From positions 1 to 20,657 of the forward strand of contig DASWMP010000338.1 of the NCBI GenBank assembly GCA_036399695.1: a stretch of 20,657 nucleotides of DNA, read 5' to 3'. The stretch is from DASVEE01 sp036399695 (GTDB taxonomy: Bacteria; Acidobacteriota; Thermoanaerobaculia; Gp7-AA8). The notes below the pieces were generated by a model. The model searched no databases. It was not told the origin of the DNA and worked only from the letters and a program-made list of their open reading frames with translations. The position numbers were made by a program, and so were the translations under genes. Below are positions 10,030-16,206 of the stretch, in pieces. The stretch's first letter is position 1, and every line of letters starts with the position of its first letter.

Positions 10030-10440
10030 GTGAAGAAAGCAACCAAAACAGAGCAGCCCGTCCCCGACCTGCCCGTCGACGACGACCATGCGAACTGCAA
10101 GGTCCTGGGACAGGTACTCGACCGCATCGGCGACAAGTGGACCGTCATGGTCGTCGGCGCCCTGTCGAAGGGCCCGCTGCGCTTCAACGCCCTCCTGCGC
10201 CTGATCGGCGGCGTCTCCCATCGCATGCTGACGTTGACCCTTCGCGGACTGGAACAGGACGGCCTGGTCAAACGGACGGTCTATCCAACCGTGCCGCCGA
10301 AGGTCGAATACGAGCTCACCGAGATCGGCGCCTCACTCACCAAACCGCTGCGCGCGCTGTCGGTCTGGGCGCAGGCGAATCAGCACGCTATCGAAGCCGC
10401 ACGCGCCCGGAGCAAAGCCGCGAAAGGGCAAGCGGAGTAG
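10030..10440 (+). CDS. HxlR-family transcriptional regulator
   Basis: This is a 136-aa DNA-binding protein with the HxlR winged helix: CKVLGQVLDRIGDKWTVMVVGALSKGPLRFNALLRLIGGVSHRMLTLTLRGLEQDGLVKR (23-82), then PPKVEYELTEIG as the wing. C23 is the conserved N-terminal Cys that senses oxidants or quinones in relatives such as YodB. The GTG at 10030 was chosen because GGGGGAAAGG precedes it closely and because the region upstream holds the dyad operator. An in-frame ATG at 9931 would put the operator inside the gene. It is divergent from the QorB-like gene and probably represses it and itself until oxidised. Confidence 0.9.
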   Translation: MKKATKTEQPVPDLPVDDDHANCKVLGQVLDRIGDKWTVMVVGALSKGPLRFNALLRLIGGVSHRMLTLTLRGLEQDGLVKRTVYPTVPPKVEYELTEIGASLTKPLRALSVWAQANQHAIEAARARSKAAKGQAE

Positions 10441-10617
10441 CAGGCGGGCCACTGGCACCAGACGATTGTGCAGAGCTTGGCCTCGGGCAGGCGTGATCCG
10501 GCCGTGCGTGCGGCACGCCACCATCTGTAGACGACCATGGTGGCTCCATCGCGCGACGCGGCGAACAGTTCGACCCTGAGCCGGCGGCAAAGTGACAAAG
10601 TAGAATTAGCGCCGCAT

Positions 10618-11508
10618 CTACCTGCGAAACTTGTGAAGTAACCCTTCAATGTGAGACATACAATGATGACCTGTATCTATGTCGGAGCGTGACCGCAGGA
10701 ACTGCAGCGTCTCGTCAAGTGCGTCCAAGACATGGTCACGCGTGCCTGTCGTAATGTTCGGCTGATGGAGCACAGCATCCAAAACAACTAAGAGGCGAAA
10801 CATGGGTCGCGTCTCGTGACGTTCTGAAGCTTCGTCTCGCTCGTGCGAGAGACAGGCCGCTAGAGCAAGCCCCCATCCGCTCACATCTTGGCCGGTTTGA
10901 AGCGCGGCCTGTGTTGCGAGGTAGGCGACTACGCGCTCTGCAGCGGAGCCGCTGTGGAGCAAGGGGCGAACGTCGTCCAGAGCGAGCGGCACGAATGCCT
11001 TGGCAGCATCAAGGATCTCCGCCGCTACCGCTTCCGAAATCGGCATGCCCTGCGGCTTCAAGTAACCTTGGGCGATTCGCACCAGCCGGCGAAGCGCCGG
11101 ATCGGCACTGGACTTCGATTCTCCGGCGACTACGGCAGCAACGGCAACCATACACGGCTCAAGTTCGTTCGGTCTCTCCGGCCACCGACAAAGGTCCGCC
11201 ATCTGAATCCTGCGGAACTGCAGAGGGATGGGAACCGTCGCATCAAGGCGTACAGGCACAAGTACGCCTCGCCGCAAGCCCTCATCCGCTTCGCCGAACA
11301 CCCAGTGAGAGGTGCGCGCCGCATTTGACCAAAGCACGACGACACATTTCGCCTGCTGAAGTTCCTCCTCTAACACATCGGCGAATGGGCGGCCAGGCGC
11401 AATATCGCGGTCCCACCAGACCGAGAAACCGCGTTGGGCAAGGACTGCCGCAAACCGTGCTGCCGTCTCACGATCTTCACTCGCATAGCTAAGAAACACG
11501 TCGGCCAT
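10618..11508 (-). CDS. TIR-domain protein with uncharacterised C-terminal region
   Basis: This is a 296-aa soluble protein. Residues 1-128 form a bacterial TIR domain: DVFLSYASEDRETAARFAAVLAQRGFSVWWDRDIAPG (box 1 and BB-loop area), CVVVLWSNAARTSHWVFGEADEG with the likely NADase Glu at E73, then VLVPVRLDATVPIPLQFRRIQMADL. Many bacterial TIRs hydrolyse NAD or make signalling cADPR in anti-phage defence. Residues 135-296 are predicted helical (ALRRLVRIAQGYL, VRPLLHSGSAAERVVAYLATQAALQ, HVLDALDETLQFLRSR) and match no domain I recognise. No transmembrane segment is seen. The gene stands alone, without a Thoeris ThsA or other partner next to it. Its GC looks lower than that of the flanking genes, which suggests acquisition by transfer. 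Confidence is high for TIR and nil for the C-terminal role. Confidence 0.9.
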   Translation of the reverse strand: MADVFLSYASEDRETAARFAAVLAQRGFSVWWDRDIAPGRPFADVLEEELQQAKCVVVLWSNAARTSHWVFGEADEGLRRGVLVPVRLDATVPIPLQFRRIQMADLCRWPERPNELEPCMVAVAAVVAGESKSSADPALRRLVRIAQGYLKPQGMPISEAVAAEILDAAKAFVPLALDDVRPLLHSGSAAERVVAYLATQAALQTGQDVSGWGLALAACLSHERDEASERHETRPMFRLLVVLDAVLHQPNITTGTRDHVLDALDETLQFLRSRSDIDTGHHCMSHIEGLLHKFRR

Positions 11509-12002
11509 AACGGTACTCGCGAAGATAGCAGGCTAACTGGTGAACATACAGCACAATGACGCGCGATCGAGGCCGGGCTCCTCCCGACCGGCTCGCAACA
11601 GCGTCCGCCGGATCTCACAGAAGCTGAGCGGCCGGGCCCGCGTGGCGAAGCCGGAGCGGCGCGGCGGTTGGCGCGGATGATGTTCCCAGAGCAAGTCGCG
11701 AGCTGCAACCGCCGTGACGCTGTCGCGGTGGCGACGACGGAGGCAGCTCGGCTGCCACGCCGAAGCCAGGCCGCACCAGCTTCAGCGTGAAACGGCAGAT
11801 CTGCGGGTTACCCGTTTGATGGTCGCCCGATCAGATCCAAGTGCGATCGTCTCCTCGTTCGAAAATGTCGCGAGCCGAACGCCTTCGTTCCACTCAGCTA
11901 TACGAGAGCAGTTGTTCGGCCAGCGGACGCATCGAAACTCTGATGAACCAATTCGCTGCCGTAGCAATCAACCGGGTTGGCCCGTTCGACGCGGGATTGT
12001 CG
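11509..12002. other. Gene-poor stretch upstream of arsR
   Basis: About 490 nt hold no gene I can support. Several frames are open in both directions, but they are arginine- and serine-rich, mutually overlapping and lack ribosome sites or recognisable motifs. It may contain the promoter of the TIR gene (leftward) and degraded sequence. No palindrome or repeat family member was found. Confidence 0.4.
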
Positions 12003-12051
12003 TTGCATGCGCGCCAGTCCGCGTGCTATACACTGAACCACATGGTTCAGT
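12003..12051 (+). promoter_or_regulatory. arsR promoter with operator over the start codon
   Basis: A -35 box TTGCAT (12003-12008) and a -10 box TATACA (12027-12032) are 18 nt apart. An 8-bp perfect dyad, ACTGAACC (12032-12039) and GGTTCAGT (12044-12051) with a 4-nt spacer, begins at the last base of the -10 box and covers the ATG at 12042. Transcription from this promoter would start at or just before the ATG, giving a leaderless or nearly leaderless mRNA. No Shine-Dalgarno sequence precedes the ATG. The arrangement implies autorepression by the encoded ArsR-type protein. Confidence 0.7.
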
Positions 12052-12407
12052 ATTCGCGGGTCCGCCTCGATGACTCGTTCGCCGCGCTGTCCGATGCCAC
12101 TCGACGCGGCGTGCTGGAGCAACTCGGACGCTCCGACGCGTCGATCACGGACCTTGCGGAGAAGTTCCAAATGACCCTCACGGGCATGAAGAAGCACGTC
12201 GGCGTCCTGGAGCAGGCAGGACTCGTCACCACCGAAAAAATAGGGCGCGTGCGGACATGCAAGCTCGGCTCGCGCCGATTGGAAGAAGAGACGGCATGGC
12301 TCGAGAGGTACCGTCAACTCTGGGACTTGCGCTTTGACGAGTTGGACAACGTTGTCGAGAAGCTGAAAGAAAAGGAGAAAATCGATGGCCGCAACAAGAG
12401 AAGGTGA
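12042..12407 (+). CDS. ArsR-family winged-helix transcriptional regulator
   Basis: This 121-aa repressor-type protein has the sequence LDDSFAALSDATRRGVLEQLGRSDASITDLAEKFQMTLTGMKKHVGVLEQAGLVTTEKIGRVRTCKLG (9-76), the winged helix of the ArsR subgroup that pairs with SRPBCC proteins. The CxCxxC or CVCDLC metal site of arsenic or zinc sensors is absent, so it is probably not a metal sensor. The ATG lies inside a perfect dyad and the N-terminal MVQY is encoded by the right half-site, which supports this start over more upstream ones. It overlaps the downstream SRPBCC gene by 23 nt and they should be co-translated. The likely role is autoregulation of the pair in response to an unknown ligand. Confidence 0.92.
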   Translation: MVQYSRVRLDDSFAALSDATRRGVLEQLGRSDASITDLAEKFQMTLTGMKKHVGVLEQAGLVTTEKIGRVRTCKLGSRRLEEETAWLERYRQLWDLRFDELDNVVEKLKEKEKIDGRNKRR

Positions 12408-12906
12408 GCCCACCACCAGTAAGAGCCGTACCACGATGGAGCGGACGTCCGAGCGTGAGCTGGGCGTCACGCGAACGATCAATGGGCCGGCCCGCATCGT
12501 GTTCGACGCCTTTGCCAAGCCCGAGTTGTTCAGGCAGTGGTGGGTACCGAAGTCGTTCGGAGTGACCCTGCTTTCCTGCGAGACCGATGTTCGTGTCGGG
12601 GGCAGGTACCGTCTGGTGTTCGCCGCTGAACCCAACCCCATGGAGTTCTACGGCAGGTACCTCGAAGTCGTCCCCTACGCGCGCCTCGTCTGGACGAACG
12701 AAGAAGGCGGTGGCGATGGCGCTGTGACGACGGTGACGTTCGAGGAAACGGGTGGCCAAACGCTCCTGGTCATCCATGACCGCTATCCCTCGAAGGAAGC
12801 TCTCGACGACGCCATAGCCTCCGGGAGTACGAATGGGATGGGCGAGACGCTCGACCAACTGGACGAGTTTGTCGTCACCTCGGGCGCGAGTTTGGGACCG
12901 TCATGA
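12385..12906 (+). CDS. SRPBCC (AHSA1-like) domain protein
   Basis: This 173-aa protein has the START/Bet v1-like fold of the AHSA1 (activator of Hsp90 ATPase 1-like) subgroup. The motif sequence is TRTINGPARIVFDAFAKPELFRQWWVPKSFGVTLLSCETDVRVGGRYRLVF (29-79), then FYGRYLEVVPYARLVWTN, TTVTFEE and a C-terminal helix GMGETLDQLDEFV (151-163). These proteins bind small hydrophobic ligands in a cavity; catalysis is not established. The ATG is preceded by AAGGAGA and lies inside the 3' end of arsR, so the two are translationally coupled. The first 25 residues are a low-complexity extension. The ligand and pathway cannot be told from sequence. Confidence 0.9.
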   Translation: MAATREGEPTTSKSRTTMERTSERELGVTRTINGPARIVFDAFAKPELFRQWWVPKSFGVTLLSCETDVRVGGRYRLVFAAEPNPMEFYGRYLEVVPYARLVWTNEEGGGDGAVTTVTFEETGGQTLLVIHDRYPSKEALDDAIASGSTNGMGETLDQLDEFVVTSGASLGPS

Positions 12907-12974
12907 CGTCCTCGACCTCACGGTCTGCGATCCTTCTTCCGCAACGGACTTTCCCATCTGCGTCCTTGCAAAAT

Positions 12975-13008
12975 GGAACCACGTTTGCACCACGTGCAAA
13001 ACCGTTCC
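12975..13008. promoter_or_regulatory. Nested dyad upstream of the cupredoxin-PQQ operon
   Basis: A perfect 7-bp dyad, TTTGCAC (12984-12990) and GTGCAAA (12994-13000), is nested within a second one, GGAAC (12975-12979) and GTTCC (13004-13008), with centres half a base apart. It begins 69 nt after the SRPBCC stop and ends 21 nt before the cupredoxin start. Position and symmetry suggest an operator for the cupredoxin-dehydrogenase operon. No regulator can be named. Confidence 0.45.
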
Positions 13009-13029
13009 GGCAGAAGAAGGAGAAAGCCG

Positions 13030-13596
13030 ATGCGCCGTCTCTCCCGTCCCTTGTTCGCGGTCGCGCTCAGTTTCGGCGTGCTCATGCTCGCGGGCTGCGA
13101 GTACGTCCGGTTGCTTCGTCCGAGCGTGCTCAAGCAGCTCAACCCGCGCGTCGTCCGGCTCGTCAACGAACTGCCGGAAGTCGATCGTCCGAACGAGGCC
13201 ATCGTGGCGCGGCTCTTCGCACACGGCGGGCTGTCGCACGCGAAGCTGGGTGGCGACGGTGTCTTCCGGGACCGGATCTACGTGCCGAAGGATCAGTACA
13301 TCTGGTATCCGGCCATCATCGTCATGGAGCGGGGCGGCGACCTCGAGCTCGAATTCTCGAACGACGACGTCGTGACGCACGCCGCCTTCGTCCCCAGCGA
13401 CGGCGACCGGCAGGTGCTGATGCTGCCGGTGCATCAGGCCGGCAAGGTACGGGTCACGCTCAACCAGCCCGGCCTCTACTGGTTCGGCTGCCCCATCTCC
13501 AACCACGCCGGCCGCGGCATGCTCGGCCTCGTGATGGTCAAGGGCGAGACGCCCGCGGAAGCGAAGCTCGACCGGCCGAAGCAGGACCGCCCGTAA
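13030..13596 (+). CDS. Lipoprotein cupredoxin, probable partner of the PQQ dehydrogenase
   Basis: This is a 188-aa exported protein with a lipoprotein signal (MRRLSRPLFAVALSF, lipobox LAGC with C23). The C-terminal half is a cupredoxin fold with type 1 copper ligands: H117 in DDVVTHAAF, then C154, H159 and M164 in YWFGCPISNHAGRGM. Residues 30-90 are a family-specific region I do not recognise. As a membrane-anchored blue-copper protein it would carry electrons in the periplasm. The next gene, 12 nt downstream, is a PQQ alcohol dehydrogenase with no cytochrome domain of its own, so this protein is the likely electron acceptor. The ATG at 13030 has AAGGAG upstream; a Met at 12973 would add 19 basic residues before the signal and is disfavoured. 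Confidence 0.85.
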   Translation: MRRLSRPLFAVALSFGVLMLAGCEYVRLLRPSVLKQLNPRVVRLVNELPEVDRPNEAIVARLFAHGGLSHAKLGGDGVFRDRIYVPKDQYIWYPAIIVMERGGDLELEFSNDDVVTHAAFVPSDGDRQVLMLPVHQAGKVRVTLNQPGLYWFGCPISNHAGRGMLGLVMVKGETPAEAKLDRPKQDRP

Positions 13597-13608
13597 GAGG
13601 TGACGGCC

Positions 13609-15333
13609 ATGAAGACCACTGCCTTGCTCGCGCTCCCGCTGCTGCTCGCCGCCTGCACGCACTACCCGTCGCACCCGGTCACGCAGACGCAGACCTCGTT
13701 CGGCGCGCTCAACGAAGCCTCGCGCCAGTCGGCGCCCGACGTGACGCGCACCGTGACGTCCGAGCGCATCGGCAACGCACGCAACGAGCCGCAGAACTGG
13801 CTCACGTATTACGGCGCGTACGACGGACAGCGCTACAGCCGGCTCGATGAGATCAACGCCTCCAACGTCCGCAATCTCCGCCCGGCCTGGCAGTTCCAGT
13901 TCGGCGTGATCGGCCTCGTCGCCAACCCGGCCACCTATTCGTTCGAGGCCGCGCCGATCGTCGTCGACGGCGTGATGTTCGTCTCCGGGTGGGACGGCTA
14001 CGTCTGGGCGCTCGACGCCACGAACGGCACCCTGCTCTGGCAGTACAAGCACTCGATCCCGCTCGATACGCCGCTCTGCTGCGGCAACGTGAACCGCGGC
14101 GTGGCCGTGGCGAACGGGCGTGTCTATCTCGCCACCCAGAACGGCCACCTCGTCGCCCTCGATGCGACGAACGGACGCAAGGTGTGGGAACAGGTCTTCG
14201 CCGACGTCCGGGCCGGCGAGAGCGCCACCGCGGCGCCGCTGATCGTCAAGGATCTGATCATCGTCGGCTCCTCTGGTGGCGAGTACGGAGTGCGCGGCCA
14301 CATCGACGCGTTCGACCTCGCCACCGGTGCGAAACGCTGGCGGCGCTACAATGTGCCGAAGCCGGGCGAGCCCGGTTCCGAGTCCTGGCAGAGCGACGAG
14401 TGGCAGCGCGGCGGCGGCAGCAGTTGGATCACCGGGACGTACGACCCCGAGCTCGACCTGGTCTACTGGGGCACCGGCAATCCCGGTCCCGATTTCGACG
14501 GCTCCGTCCGTCCGGGCAGCAACCTCTATACGTCCTCGGTCGTGGCCTTCGATCCCGATGACGGCGCGCTGAAGTGGCACTATCAGTGGACGCCGCACGA
14601 CGTCTGGGACTACGACGGCGTCAACGAGAACATTCTCTTCGAGGAAGGCGGCCGCAAGCTCCTCGGCCACTTCGACAAGAACGGCTACTTCTTCGTCATC
14701 GACCGCACGAACGGCAGCTTCGTCCGCGCCACCAGCTACGCCCGCACGACGTGGGGGGAAATCGATCCCGTCACCGGCCGCGTCACGCCACGCCTCACCC
14801 CGACGAAGGAAGGCGCCCTGATCTGCCCCGGTCCGGCCGGGGCGAAGGAATGGCCGCACGCCTCGTACAGCCAGGCCACGCGTCTCTTCTACACGCCGGT
14901 CGTCGAAGCGTGCGGCACCTTCAAGCTGATCCCGCAGAAGTTCAAGGAAGGGATGGCCTACTGGGGCGGCGAGGTGGCGCTCGAGAAGGAACAGTGGGGG
15001 CACATCAAAGCCTACGACCCCGCCACGGGCCGCGAGGTCTGGTCGTGGAGAGCGGAGCACCCGATCCTCGCGTCGCTCCTCACGACCGCTGGCAACCTCG
15101 TGTTCGCCGGCGAGCCGAACGGCCGCTTCAATGCCTTCGACGCCCGCACCGGCGACCAGCTCTGGAGCTTCCAGACCGGCAGCGGCATTCACAGCAACCC
15201 GGTGACGTACAGCGTCAACGGCAAGCAGTACATCGCCGTGCCGACGGGCTGGGGCGGCTGGGTGGAAGGCTACGCTCCCGAGATGTACGGCGCACCCCGC
15301 GGCACGGCACTGGTGGTCTTCGCGCTACCGTAG
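13609..15333 (+). CDS. PQQ-dependent alcohol dehydrogenase, lipoprotein, DYD (lanthanide) signature
   Basis: This 574-aa enzyme oxidises alcohols in the periplasm with pyrroloquinoline quinone. The lipobox LLAAC (cleavage before C16) marks it as membrane-anchored. The eight-bladed propeller shows repeated WQ/W-docking patterns (VWALDATNGTLLWQY, LVALDATNGRKVWEQ, IDAFDLATGAKRW). Adjacent cysteines C157-C158 (LCCGNVNRG) form the disulfide that contacts PQQ in relatives. Metal ligands are E225 (GGEYG), N291 (WGTGNPGP) and D334; D336 is the extra Asp (DVWDYDGVNE) that marks lanthanide-using XoxF and PedH types, where calcium enzymes have a smaller residue. No CxxCH haem site is present. The ATG at 13609 has AAGAGG 8 nt upstream; an in-frame GTG at 13600 is an alternative. 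It follows the cupredoxin by 12 nt as an operon. The alcohol substrate is unknown. Confidence 0.93.
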   Translation: MKTTALLALPLLLAACTHYPSHPVTQTQTSFGALNEASRQSAPDVTRTVTSERIGNARNEPQNWLTYYGAYDGQRYSRLDEINASNVRNLRPAWQFQFGVIGLVANPATYSFEAAPIVVDGVMFVSGWDGYVWALDATNGTLLWQYKHSIPLDTPLCCGNVNRGVAVANGRVYLATQNGHLVALDATNGRKVWEQVFADVRAGESATAAPLIVKDLIIVGSSGGEYGVRGHIDAFDLATGAKRWRRYNVPKPGEPGSESWQSDEWQRGGGSSWITGTYDPELDLVYWGTGNPGPDFDGSVRPGSNLYTSSVVAFDPDDGALKWHYQWTPHDVWDYDGVNENILFEEGGRKLLGHFDKNGYFFVIDRTNGSFVRATSYARTTWGEIDPVTGRVTPRLTPTKEGALICPGPAGAKEWPHASYSQATRLFYTPVVEACGTFKLIPQKFKEGMAYWGGEVALEKEQWGHIKAYDPATGREVWSWRAEHPILASLLTTAGNLVFAGEPNGRFNAFDARTGDQLWSFQTGSGIHSNPVTYSVNGKQYIAVPTGWGGWVEGYAPEMYGAPRGTALVVFALP

Positions 15334-15340
15334 CCGCCAC

Positions 15341-15457
15341 TCACAACACGCGCGCCAGACACTCGAAGCCGCGGCGCAGCTCGCGCGGGCCGCTGGCGGC
15401 AAAACCGAGGACCAGTGCGTCCGCGTAGTGTGCCGGATCGGCCGCGTACGAGTGCGA
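15341..15457 (-). pseudogene. C-terminal remnant of a MocR-like PLP-dependent regulator
   Basis: The last 38 codons on the minus strand read SHSYAADPAHYADALVLGFAASGPRELRRGFECLARVL before a stop at 15341-15343. This matches the C-terminus of MocR/GntR-type regulators with an aminotransferase domain (A..YAD.LVLGFA..S..EL..G...LA.VL). Upstream the frame loses similarity and runs into hairpin repeats. The remainder of the roughly 480-residue protein is missing. The identification comes from pattern memory over a short stretch. Confidence 0.45.
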
Positions 15458-15689
15458 TCGCCAGCGTGCTTCGGCGTTTCGGCATTGGACCAGACACTCC
15501 CCCGGTCCTCCTCTGCAGCTATCTCGCCCTGAACAAGGCCGCCGTGGCGCCTACGAGGCGCCCATGAAGACAGCCGCGGCGGCTCACGTCTCCGTCTGAT
15601 GGTCGAACGATGGGACAGATGGGGTCCCATCGTCCCTCTGCCCCCCTCCCCGGACTATTCGCGTCCCCCACGCGCGTTCCCCCCTACAG
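15458..15689. other. Repeat-rich non-coding stretch
   Basis: This stretch holds a cruciform-like hairpin: GCCGCCG at 15538-15544 pairs with CGGCGGC at 15577-15583, enclosing GGCGCCT (15546-15552) and AGGCGCC (15556-15562). The GTCCCAT repeat hairpin lies at 15608-15632. No gene is recognised. With the adjoining MocR remnant it fills the gap between the PQQ dehydrogenase and the next operon. Confidence 0.6.
15608..15632. repeat. GTCCCAT-type repeat hairpin
   Basis: CGATGGGAC (15608-15616) and GTCCCATCG (15624-15632) form a perfect 9-bp hairpin with a 7-nt loop. It is a compact version of the inverted arrays at 2337-2442, with the same GAACGATGGGAC entry sequence. Confidence 0.75.
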
Positions 15690-16205
15690 ATGAAAACCCG
15701 CGGCCGCTGGAACAGAGTGATTTCTCAATTGCGAGAGATCGTCCCCTTCTTCAACTCCGCGGCACGAGGACGGCGCCTGATGCCCGATCGGCGGCGCGGA
15801 TTCCGCATCCTCACCCTCAAGAACGCAGGGTGGTTTGCGCTGTCCGTCACCGTGCTCTTCATCATCTACTCCACCTACATGGAACACCGGTCGCGCGGCG
15901 ATTCGACGTATGGCCGGCTCTACGAGCGGCGGATCGCCGCCACCCGTCCGCCCGCGCCTCCGGCACCACTCGAGGTCATCACGGAGGCACCGGAACGACC
16001 GGTCGTGCGGCGTGATGTCCTTCTGAACCGGCAGGACGAAGCGCCCCTCGGCGTAACCTCCACCGCCGCGCCCGCTCCTGCAGCGCCGCAACCCGTTCGC
16101 CTTCGTCGTGATGGCGATCGCGTCACCATCAGCGGAGGTACCGAGGGCGTGCGTGTTGATGTCCAACCTGCGCCACCGGCCGCGGCGGCGCCTCCGCCCG
16201 GCTGA
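15690..16205 (+). CDS. Single-TM, proline/alanine-rich hypothetical protein
   Basis: This 171-aa protein is of unknown function. A basic N-terminus is followed by one membrane helix (about residues 46-63, AGWFALSVTVLFIIYSTY). The periplasmic part has a proline-rich linker (RPPAPPAPLEV), a VRLRRDGDRVTISGGTEGVRVDV segment that looks like a short beta-hairpin, and a PAPPAAAAPPPG tail. An ATG at 15780 (start MPDRRRGFRI) is equally possible and has a weak GAGGAC upstream. The stop at 16205 is one base before the ATG of the LCAT-like gene, so the two are translationally linked. It may anchor or assist that lipoprotein. Confidence 0.65.
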   Translation: MKTRGRWNRVISQLREIVPFFNSAARGRRLMPDRRRGFRILTLKNAGWFALSVTVLFIIYSTYMEHRSRGDSTYGRLYERRIAATRPPAPPAPLEVITEAPERPVVRRDVLLNRQDEAPLGVTSTAAPAPAAPQPVRLRRDGDRVTISGGTEGVRVDVQPAPPAAAAPPPG

Positions 16206-16206
16206 G

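Noticed and set aside
10380..10649. An 89-codon minus-strand frame (DGATMVVYRWWRAARTAG) downstream of the TIR gene
   Set aside because: It begins inside the TIR gene and has no ribosome site or recognised family. The Trp- and Cys-rich stretch is curious but is not enough support for a gene.
12042..12407. ArsR regulator as an arsenic or metal sensor
   Set aside because: The metal-binding cysteine motif is missing, no ars or metal-export genes are near, and the SRPBCC partner indicates another subgroup.
12901..15192. A 763-codon minus-strand open frame over the cupredoxin and PQQ genes
   Set aside because: It is a shadow of the plus-strand genes; the composition is low-information and no motif is present.
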